64,000 nucleotides of DNA from Epichloe hybrida (taxonomy: Eukaryota; Ascomycota; Sordariomycetes; Hypocreales; Clavicipitaceae), in assembly GCA_019022495.1 (NCBI GenBank), contig JAFEKR010000001.1:1364001-1428000 (forward strand), written 5' to 3'. Positions 47,749 through 57,588 of the stretch are shown here, piece after piece. A model generated the notes under the pieces. The model saw only the letters and a program-made list of their open reading frames with translations, did not search any database and had not been told where the DNA came from. Numbering within the stretch: position 1 is the first letter of the stretch; each line of letters starts with the position of its first letter. The position numbers and the translations under genes were made by a program.

Positions 47749-48523
47749 CGCGGGTCCCCCCCCTCTTCATCCATGAAGATACTAGGCCAACCCGTGAAGT
47801 CAAGGTGGGGGGTTTTTTTTTTTCACGATTGGCTTCACGGCATCAGAGATGAGGTGCCGGCTGTACATGATGCGCCTGAATCTCGTTTGAGAGCAGCGTA
47901 TGGACTTCCTTTGTAGTTGTAGCACGCGGCGCCCGGTTGGCTCCAAGGGCAGAATATTGTGAAATGCCCCGAGTCGGAGGTTCTTTTGGCAAGTTGTCGA
48001 AAGGGGCCTCGTTTTTTTTTTTTTTTTTTTTTTTTTTTGGTTTGGGATATCCTTGCATGTCTCGGAGCTGGAGTAGCAGCTGTAAGAGCCCGTGTCCCTG
48101 TATTGCAATAGAACAAACATGAAAAAGAGGAAAGCATAGAACTTACTTCTCGGAGCTATAAACCTCATGAGCATGCAACGATGGGGCGTCCTCTCTCGCA
48201 AAGACTGGATATCACCAGTGGCAACACGTGATAGCAACGCTTGTGTTTTTTCACTAAATTGTACATAGTATATAGATACATGGTGTGGAGTCTTTTCGAC
48301 CAAGATATATCATCATATCGTACACGTCTTGCCCAATTTTTCAGAATGATAATGGGAACCACCTTGACCACGGCATTGCAACTATGCCAAAACAACAATC
48401 TGTTTGTGCACCGTGTTCTCGCCAATAGAGACCACGTCACGTCACGTCACCACTTCAAGTTTTTTTTTTTTTTTTTTGGTCTCTGCCCGTCCTCGTCTGA
48501 CGGCGTACTCGAATCCGCCATCC
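47745..48523. other. Convergent intergenic region with homopolymers and CRE-like repeats
   Basis: No gene is seen between LSM1 (+) and the next minus-strand gene. T27 lies at 48012-48038, about 270 bp beyond the A32. CACGTCACGTCACGTCAC at about 48433-48450 holds three overlapping ACGTCA (CRE half) sites, followed by T18 at 48460-48477. Confidence 0.6.
48012..48038. repeat. T27 homopolymer
   Basis: An uninterrupted run of 27 T lies in the LSM1 3' flank. Confidence 0.9.
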
Positions 48524-49472
48524 TCATCTCAGCTTCTCAAACACGGGTAACGGGTTTTCGCCACCCTTCTTCATCCCACCAAGGAGCCAGTCCGTCAGAC
48601 CGACAAACTTGGCCCCCATTCCTTTTTCCCAATCCCCTCCTTCTTGAGCCTGCTCAATCGTATGCGTCAACACCCTCCCCTGGGCATCAAAGTCGAATAT
48701 GAAGAGTCCCGTAAAAGCATTGTTGGGGTCCACCCCTCTCCCACGCCATAACGCCCGTGCGATCCCCCCCTGTTCAGGGAGATTTCCGTTCAATCTTCGT
48801 TCTTCACACCACCGTACCACAAGTTGTTCGGGCATGGCGCCCGGCCGGCGGGGCAAGAACGTCAGGGGCTCGGAAGTCATGCGCTCGGCGAGAATCTCTA
48901 ATTTGACGTTACCTATGATGGGCACGCGGTTCCAGGCGATCGGAGACGTCCAGAGTGCGGCGTTGTAAGCAACTTTGCCGGAGACGGCGGGTAGATGAGG
49001 GTGTGTCGTGGGGAAGAGGAGGAGAGAGATATTCGGCGCCAAGATGTCCTGTGGGAGAGGTGATTGTAGTAGTGTCGGTAGCCGCTCTTGTAGTATCCTT
49101 AGAGCTGCAAGTCGTTAGTCTTGCGTGTGTTGTTATACACACATACGTGCGGTACAGTTGTGGAGCAGAAATCTCAAGTTGCGGAAACCTAGACGACTGA
49201 CTTCTTCCAAGCTTGGCCTTGTTCGGATCCTCGGCATTTTTCTCGCTTTGGCTGTCTGTCCATTTGTCAACTGTTCGACTGAATCGTGACTGCGGCGGCA
49301 ATCGTTCGTTTGCGAGAGGAGTCTGTAGGAGACATTCTGGATGTGTGTTGGTGACTGTCGACGGGACGACGGGCGCAGTCGGGAATCTGGGAGCGCGGAG
49401 GGCGTTCAACGATCGGATCGAGTGAGAGCTTCCAGCAATCTTCGTGGTTGTGTTGCGCAACAGCGCAGCCAT
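48524..49472 (-). CDS. Conserved mitochondrial-type fungal protein, unknown function
   Basis: Two exons (49472-49147, 49097-48524) encode about 299 aa. The N-terminus MAALLRNTTTKIAGSSHSIR has Arg/Lys and Ser but no acidic residues, as in a mitochondrial presequence. The C-terminal domain starts about APQLYRT|ILQERLPTLLQSPL (bar marks the junction) and runs through DILAPNISLLLFPTTHPHLP, VAYNAALWTSPIAWNRVPII and GLFIFDFDAQGRVLTHTIEQ. This resembles a conserved filamentous-fungal family with an NTF2-like feel, but I cannot name it. The intron is very short (49 nt) with a good GTATGT donor. Its best-looking acceptor (TTGCAG, 49105) gives the wrong frame, so I used the TAAG seven bases on; cDNA would settle it. 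Confidence 0.7.
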
Positions 49473-50802
49473 TTGGAGGTCACGGCCGGGTTTGTGTGTA
49501 TCGGGTATGCCTCAGAATGTAAAGCATGCGACTTGGCCGCATGGATGATCGTCACAACCCGAGCCACAACCAGCCTCCCAGGTGCAAATCGAAGCGAAAA
49601 AGACGTGTGACGCCAGAAAAGATGTTGGAGAAAAGGACACGATGCAGGCAAAGTAACTGTGTCAGTAAGAAGAAAAGGGGGGGGGGTTCATCAGTATGGC
49701 GAGAGGAAAAGGTTGGCTGAGTTTCGTCACTGAAGCTGCAGAGAACACTCCGCACTGGAGCTATTGCCAGACGAATGAGGGACTAATAATGCAGGTTTGG
49801 GCGGGTGCGCGGGTGCGTGGATGCGGGTCGTAGCGATCCATCGCTGTGATCCGAGCCTATGCGGCGGCACCCGGCAGTTCTTGCTCGTTTCGTTTCTTGA
49901 CTGGGAATGCCCTTCAATAATGATGCAAGAGACTTCGCACTCGAAGCATGATTCGGCGGTCTGCTGTCCGAGTGTCAACTCGAGGCATTTCGCTCAACTG
50001 TCACGAAAAATTTGTACGTAGTCCATTGGGAGGTTGGCCTTCGACCCCCCGAGAGAAGGAGAATGTGGGCGGGCGGACGGGTTGCCTTCACATGCGATTT
50101 TTGTCATGATATTTGTCGCCTGCAAATGGACAAACGGGCTTCGACACGGTGGGACACGATAAAGGTTGGTTACGCAAAGCAAAGCAAGATGAAAATCATG
50201 TGAAAACGTTTGGTCTATCAAGTGTCATTTCAGCTAGTCTTTCCTCCTCCCTTTCCTTCCTTTTTTCACTCCTTGATGTCATTTATTGCCGAGGCCGTAA
50301 AATACGCCTCGTTAAGGAGGGGGTGATTATGGTTCCCACGGTTCCCATCATGCAATCGAGTCGCTAGACGTAATGTGACATGACTGAACCATGGCATGGA
50401 ATGCAGGTATTCAAAGAAAAGGGCACATGGATAACTTGAGGGCGAAAACAGGGGTTAACAATGATACAAAATGCAATAAGCTATGCCCAGCAATTCCGAG
50501 GTATAATGAGTCCGCCACTAAACCATGTCCGCCCTCTATCCAGCCGGCGACCGCTCGAGTCAAGAGGGTCAGGAAACGAGTGGCGTATCCCAATGGGTTG
50601 ATGGGATAAAACTGAAGGCAGACTACTTTTCATCAATTGAGCAAACGCCGACAGAGGCGAGGCACGATAATTCCATCGCCGCCAAGCTCCAAAAATCTCA
50701 AATCCACGTAATATAAAGTAAACATAAGCAGACAGAAATAGGAGGATTCGTCGCAAATGTTCGGGGCGTGTTTCACAGCTTCAACGATCAGAAAGCCCCT
50801 CT
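49473..50802. other. Intergenic, nothing recognised
   Basis: No sustained coding signal. A G run lies near 49677-49687. Confidence 0.5.
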
Positions 50803-51418
50803 TTACTGGTTGGCCTTCTCCTTGACGGCGGTGGTGGCCTCATCCTTCTTGACGGCAAGGAGGCTGCTCAACCAACCCAAAGTCTCGGTGCTGACAACGA
50901 CGGCAGTGGAAATGGCAGCCTTGCCCTGGCTAACGAGGCTCTTTTGGTCAGTCTTCTTGACTTCGGAAGCGTAGACGTCGAAGACGTGGTCACGGCCCTC
51001 GATACCCTTGTTCAAGGGGAATAGGATGAGGCTGCGGGTGTCATTGTACAGGTCGCTGGTAGGCTTCTTGACAACAGGGAAGCGTTCGTCGATGTGGTTG
51101 AGGGTCTTGTCGCCGATGGAGTCGGCACGAGCGACGTAAGGCGAGACATACTCGTAGGGCTTGGCGAGCCAGGGAAGAACGGGAGCAGCAAAGGTCTGGT
51201 AGGCAGAATCGCCAAGCTTGAGAGAACGCCGAGCATACTCGTTGGATTTGACGGTATGAATGCTGTCGCTAATCAAGGGGTAGTTGAGGAGGTGCTGTAA
51301 GATGGCCTGATTAGTACTGAAGGAAAAACCCTTGGGAGATCATGTAGGAAAAGCATACCTGGAGGAAGGCAGAGTTGGGGCGAGGCGAAACATCGCCGTT
51401 GACCTGAGGGACAGCCAT
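50803..51418 (-). CDS. CAP20: CAP20/perilipin-like lipid-droplet protein
   Basis: Two exons (51418-51359, 51294-50803) encode 183 aa; GTATGC donor, TTACAG acceptor, phase 0. The protein reads MAVPQVNGDVSPRPNSAFLQ, then HLLNYPLISDSIHTVKSNEY, APVLPWLAKPYEYVSPYVARADSIGDKTLNHIDERFPVVKKPT, and a Lys/Ala-rich amphipathic tail. This matches Colletotrichum CAP20 and the Metarhizium perilipin-like MPL1, which coat lipid droplets and help generate appressorial turgor in those species. That role is established for those fungi; here it indicates lipid-droplet association but does not by itself show a pathogenic lifestyle. A (GGAA)n repeat lies about 140 bp upstream. Confidence 0.9.
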
Positions 51419-51551
51419 TGCGGGTCGAGTGTGTATTTGCTTTGATTGTGAGTGTAGTTGAGGACGCGAATGGTTTGATTATCAAGAGCTTGATGGAATT
51501 TGTCTTGGGACGTTGAATGGGTATGTGAGTGAGGAGGAGTACATAGGAAGA

Positions 51552-51583
51552 GGAAGGAAGGAAGGAAGGAAGGAAGGAAGGAG
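51552..51583. repeat. (GGAA)n microsatellite
   Basis: About seven GGAA units lie upstream of the CAP20-like gene. Confidence 0.85.
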
Positions 51584-51782
51584 GTAGGGGTTATGACTTG
51601 CAGATGGGAAAAGTCGGTGCTTAAAAAGGATGGACGCAACTTAGACGTAAGTTAGTAGATCGAAAACGCCACTCAACAACTTGGCGTCCCTCTCACGCCT
51701 CTCTATGAAGCACGCACCATCTGCACACCGGGACGGGACAGACGACGAGACGACGTATGTATACAGCACGCATTTTGCCACC

Positions 51783-51806
51783 AAAAAAAAAAAAAAAAAA
51801 AAAAAA
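51783..51806. repeat. A24 homopolymer
   Basis: An uninterrupted run of 24 A lies about 370 bp upstream of the CAP20-like start. Confidence 0.9.
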
Positions 51807-54800
51807 GCTGGTGCAGCGGGCGAGCATGTGAAAGCGACCCAGACCAGACGAGCGAGGACGTGACGGCACGGAGGGGGAGGGGGGCCATTGAAAGCGGCAG
51901 ACCAGGGGAGGCAAAGAATCCAACGTCAGAAATCAGAAACAAGACGACGCCATTTGCGGGCCCCTCGGAAACTCCAACAAGACTTCCTTCGGTGGCAGCG
52001 CCACAACATCCACTCCATCGCCATCACCATCAACCGACCGGCCATGGACCAACCGATTACGGTCTCACAGTCTCACACCACACGCACTGCACGCACTGCA
52101 CGCACTGCACGCACGCACACACGCACACACGCACACACGCCCGGAAGATGATGGATTTGACAAGTACGCGAGATTGACATGTGAAAAAGACGGGGATCCG
52201 GCACACATCCGTGCCAACCGCCGCCGCATGCCGTATCAGTGGCATGCATGCCATAATACGTGGGAAGAAGCTCTGCATTAGATTGCTAGGCAGCCTGATC
52301 AGACTACGGGAATCCTGGTATTGTCATTCGATAAGGGGAAGCAGGCAGCCGTTACTGCCATCAAGATTTGGTTGGCAATCATCATGCATATGCATATGTA
52401 GCTCACTCGCCGGATGAGCTTATCAGACTACATACTAGACACATGTCCGTGGAGACCCATTCTGGTTCGGCACCATGATTACGGGCGTTGATAGTAGAGG
52501 CTGGCAATTGCCAAAACATCATGGGGTTGTTGGATTATATTGAAGCTGGTGTAGAGAAAATGAACATCTCATCTGTGGAACATGGAAAAAGCCTTTTCTT
52601 GTTGCCGGAAGCGGTCGGGAAGTTGACAGACCCGTGTCGCCATAGTATGTACACCATGATGACGGGCTGGCGGCTCATGGCGGTTGGAAGGGGGGTAAAA
52701 ATTGGCCGACTTCAGGGAACCATCCAGCCCATCGCCGCTCAGCATCCTCACCTCATCCAGCTAATAATAAGCCACGTACATATGAAGACGGGACGTTGTC
52801 TTGGTGCTCTCCGTGTTGGTCGGGCTGTTCGATCCACCACTTTCACATGTCAGGGGCCGAGTTTTCTCTCTCCTGCTTGCTTACATACACACTTCTTCTG
52901 CTGCCAAGCCCATGACGCAAGATCTCCTGCATTGGATGGCCACCGGATTCAGGAACCCGCATCTTGAGGAGCGATTCTGCGACTCCATCGTCAGACCAGG
53001 CCTGATTCAAGCACTAGTCATGGTACAAATTTATTTCCCTCCGAGGCTCTTGCGGATTCTGCGAAACTCGGCCGTCTGTCAATGACTCGGCCCCAACAAC
53101 CGCATAAATGGCACGGCATCTTTCCTGTTTAACTTCCCTTTTCGCTGAATCCACATGATTCTGCTTCATGGCATTGATAAGGTGACGGAGAGATACGGAA
53201 GTGAAAAGCAGCTGCTATAGACAGGGATCGGAATCTCACAGCCTCCGTCCGTATCACTCATCCTGTATCTTTATTTACAACCGGGTTTCACGCAAACTTG
53301 TTGCCGCGCTCAACATTTGCAATCGTATCTGACCCGCCTCAACACGGCTCGCTCGCATCCGTTTCGGAGCCGAGTTTAAAAGCGGAACCTCGGACACTTG
53401 TCGTCCACTCTCTCTTCTTCGAGATGTCGTCGAGGTGACTGACCTTGCTATTACCCCGTCCAGTCCCTGCATCTGCCCGCGAAGGCAAGTTAGACATGGC
53501 CGCGTGTGTGCTATACGGATTCCGTGGCGGCGGCGGCCAATTCTGCAGCCTCAGCTCGCTTGGGGCCAATTCATTCCAGCTTTGGGATGGTCTGTCTGCG
53601 TGGTGAGTGAGTGGCACGGCGGTGTGTATTATACAGAGCCAGGATTTCGAGCCCACCGTGAAGAGCGACCGTTTAAACCGGCCTTTGGGAAAACTAAGAA
53701 TCCTAAGCTGAGCACGAGGACTGCGAAGATAGTATAGAAGGCCAGTGGGAACTAGTGACATGTATGATATGAAGCGAGCATGAGAATAAATTGCTCACAT
53801 CGTACGGGTCATCATCATCTAGTTTCCACTCGCCCCTCTACGAGATCAGGATGTCGATATTGCCCCATGAGTCATGATGCTGGGACTGAAACTGCAGGAA
53901 TGTTGGATCCGGAACAGATGCTACGACTTTGGATGGGAGTCATATCAAAGTTTCATGTACGGAGTAGCACGGCCATGATATCCGAGTGGTCTTCTTCCAT
54001 CTCTCACAAGCCACAACAGGTCCAGGTCCCTTTCGTCCTCGTGATAGCCCTTTTCACATACGACAAGACGCCTGACGTCAACGCCGCGCCGGAACCGCAC
54101 CGAGTGTCAACCCGCCGTAGGACGGAGGGCTCGGAGGGCTCGGGCCGGCGATGATGATAGCTTCGGCAATGCTTGAAACGCGCGGTTGATGCCTTTGAGA
54201 ACCTGAACATGGCTTGTCGTGCGAGCTCGTGCGAGCCCATGGAAGCCCACAATTACATTTTTCAATTCATCTGCTGTCCCGACGGGGGTCGAAGCCGCAT
54301 CGCCAAGGTTGCTCCGGGCATCACCGGGTCCATCGGGGGGCGCGAGGTTCATCAACTTGCACGGACAAGATCGTCTCGCCTGGATTTGGGCGATGCCCAC
54401 CACCCCATCCCTGGCCTCATGGCTCCAAAAGGGAGAAAAAAAAAAGAAAAACGAACATTAATTGCCTCAATGCAGTTGCAGTTACGGCTGCGGGCTTGCA
54501 TTTTTTACTCAGAGGGAGTGTTCTTCTGGGGGGGGGGAATCTCGCGGGTGATATGGAGGCCGTTGATGCAGGAACAACAACGGCACGGTTTCGAATTCGA
54601 TCTTCCTTTGCTTTCCAATGAAATTGTGTAGGATTGTCTTCGTCAAAGTGGAAACATTCGGTGTCAAGACCATGACTGTTACTGGCCTGCCTGCTTCAAC
54701 GCGTACTTGGACGGCACGGGCGAGAGCCTCCCCTTCAAGATGAAGTCAGTCAGTTCATATGGGTCGTCCCGTCCCACGCCGGGCCTGCGTCAGTCGAACG

Positions 54801-54870
54801 ATGCCAAGTTGCTCCATGAAGAGAAGAACTGCCATGTTGCTGCAAGACCCAACGCCGAACTAGCCATGGC

Positions 54871-54899
54871 CGTGGTGGTGGTGGTGGTGGTGGTGGTGG
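54871..54899. repeat. (GGT)n microsatellite
   Basis: About nine GGT units lie in the gene desert, in no credible coding context. Confidence 0.85.
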
Positions 54900-56480
54900 G
54901 TGTAATACGAGGTCGAAAGAGAAAATGGTAAGCTGCTGCCGGTTTAGCGGAATGAAGTGAGGATGGGAAGACGCTTGCTGAGGTGGGCCGAGGGGTTTGA
55001 CTTGAGGTGAGGTGACGAGGCAGCTGCTGAGGAACGCAGAAGAGTTTCTTGAAAGTGATGCTTTCTGCCTGTAAGGATATACATACCCATCGAGCTCATG
55101 TTGTAGTCCGTACATATGGATTCAACATCCACGATGAGCATGACTTCCCATGGCGCCAGGTCGACTTCCGCATGTGCAACACGCGTGCTTTTGGGCACAA
55201 GCCGGATGGATGTGCGCGTGCTGCAGGGGGCAATGGCGTTGATTGTACGGACTACTAATAAAATGATGCGCAGGTAGCACGGAGTTTGGAGTTGGTGGTG
55301 TTGTCAGGTAGCATTGGTGGCAGGGGCACATTGGCCTATCAGCCATATTAACCACAAGCCGTGGACTTGTGACGGGCCATTCGGATGCGCCATCCTTCTC
55401 AATTGTCCCAGTCGCCACTCATTCACCTTTACTGTCCCGGTCGTGCGACGAAATTGCGACAATTGCAGGACCGACCGATGAGGTCAATGACCCGACCCAT
55501 TCGGGCTCGGGGCCAGACGATGGTCCCTTTATTTCAAGTTATTTGTCAAGTTGAAAATTGGCGGCAGGGGCCGGCGTTTTCCTCCTTCGTTTTTCTTCTT
55601 CCTTTCTCGGGATATGGATGCACTCCGACGCACTCCGTAATACAGACGTGTACATGTACATATGTAGGATGGTGGAGGCCAGGAATCAATCATGTTTCTC
55701 CTGTTTATATTATGTACATACGGACTACAATGTATGTACTCTCGGCCTAGCATCGGGCTTATGATCCCTTGATAATAATATTATACTTAGTAATGTTGTT
55801 GGCGACCGACCTGAGCGGCCCGAGCAAGACCCATGAAAATGAAAATCCCTTGCTGCCCCTGAACCAGGGGGTGAAGTGATTGGTCCAACAACTTTTCCAT
55901 GTTTGGCTGCGTATTAATCCGTATTCATGTCCATGCTCGATCTGGTGATGCCAATGCTGCATGCAGCAGGCAACTCCTCCTGCAGCCATCTGCCGTCCAT
56001 GACATGTCTGAACAGTTACGGATCCGCATTGGCTTATCAGAAAAGGCGACGAGGGTGTGGAGAGCAGGCATGACAATGACGACAGACGAAAAGTACATAC
56101 ATGTACATACATGCATGACTTGAGCTCAACGTGACGGTCTTGGCGACAAACAATTTCATCTCGTCGGGCTTGATTTGATGCTGGCCGGCCGAAATCCACG
56201 CCATGCAATTTCATGCGTGACATGCCACCACAGCCATCCCACAGCACTGCACAGCACCACCAACACTCGGTACATACAGTGACATGTACATACTTTTGCC
56301 AGTCACATGTGTTGCAGCCATCAGCCAACAGGGAAGGGCTGGTTTGTTCTGGTTTGGGAGGGAGAAGAAGAAGAAGAAGGAGACAGTTTGTAAGATGGCT
56401 TCTTCGCCTGGGGGCGGCAGCCTCCCCCCCCTGCACCTGTTCGTGGCTAATAATGGAGAGAGGCTTCGTTGCCAAGTCCG

Positions 56481-56900
56481 TACTCCGTACTCCGTAATCC
56501 GTCTTACTACCATCATCATTATTACGGAGTACATACTAATATTAGTAGTCTCCGTCAAATTCCACATCCGAAAGAACAGAGAGCAGAACAGCAACTCAAT
56601 CCTTACCAAAACAAAAGCAAGCACACAGCGTGCGCACATGACATGGACGGGCTGGAGCAAGTGTCGCCAGGAAGAGGAGAAAGGAATCGTGGCTGGTGCC
56701 TGTCCAAATTCTCGTGTAAATCTGAAACGACTTGCTTGCCTCGCAAACTTGAAGCTCCACGGTCCCACCTTCCACACCTTCAACTTCCGACTCTCCCTCG
56801 CGTCCCTTGCGTGGCGTCGGTCCCAATCCCACCCTTCCCCTGACAGGAACCCCATGCATGTCCTGGGCCATCCTCTTCTGACCACTCATGTACGGAGTAC
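56481..56900. repeat. Cluster of TACGGAGTA/TACTCCGTA motifs
   Basis: Within 420 bp the 9-mer occurs four times: overlapping copies at 56481 and 56488 in one orientation, then 56523 and 56891 in the other. This is the densest cluster in the window. It lies about 0.7-1.1 kb upstream of the DENN gene. Confidence 0.75.
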
Positions 56901-57588
56901 CACTTCGAATCAATCCTTAGCGCCCCACCGAGCAAGCAGGCAGACAAGGCTCAGATGCCGCGTCAACCAACTTTGGACCTTTTTTTTTGCTCAGTCGACT
57001 TTGCTTTTTCTTTTCCTTTTTTTCTTTTTTTTTTCCCCTCCCCAAAATCTTAATTGTAATGAGTCTTTCTGGGGCGTTGGCACATCCGTACGTGCACTAA
57101 TCCGTACTATTACTACCACGTAGGCTACTTGGCCTCCCTACTAGACCTCTCCCCCCTCCCCCCTCCCCCCTTCTGCCCCTCTGCAGCGGCCCATCAGCTG
57201 GCCCAATCTTGGACAAGACGCGCCCCCCAGTCCCGTTCTTTTTCGTCTCCGTGTCTCGCCAAAAGTCTTGTCTTTCTTTCCTTCATCGACTCTGTCAGAG
57301 TCTGTCCAGCTACCCTTCTGAGCGGGTTGTTGTTCATCCTACCTTCTCGTCGCTGCTGTTGCTCTTATCTCTTTGCGGGTTGATCTCGGTCAAGCAGACT
57401 TTTTTGTTTCACAATCTTCCAAATTTAATCATCTTCAGCATCAGGATATTGCCGCCCCGACGAATGAATGGCTCGTTGAGCGCTGCCACTTTTAGCCGTT
57501 ATACGCCGAGCGCGAGTTTAGCTTTTCCGACCAGCCACCAACAGTATCAATTGCTATCTGGTCTGTAACGGTTCACCTCGACTTGCCC

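Larger units (their letters stand above)
51419..57588. other. Second gene desert, about 6.2 kb
   Basis: No protein family, tRNA or rRNA is recognised. Contents: (GGAA)n at about 51552-51583, A24 at 51783-51806, a GCACTGCAC/CACA repeat at about 52080-52140, (GGT)n at about 54871-54899, a G run at 54529-54538, and ATGTACATAC-like repeats at about 56093-56112. TACGGAGTA motifs are at 53958, 56481, 56488, 56523 and 56891. The last 450 bp are strongly pyrimidine-rich and are the probable promoter and leader of the DENN gene. Confidence 0.55.

Noticed and set aside
55759..56475. 238-codon minus-strand frame in the second gene desert
   Set aside because: Runs through microsatellite-like TACATGTAC sequence and Trp/Cys-rich nonsense; no family match.
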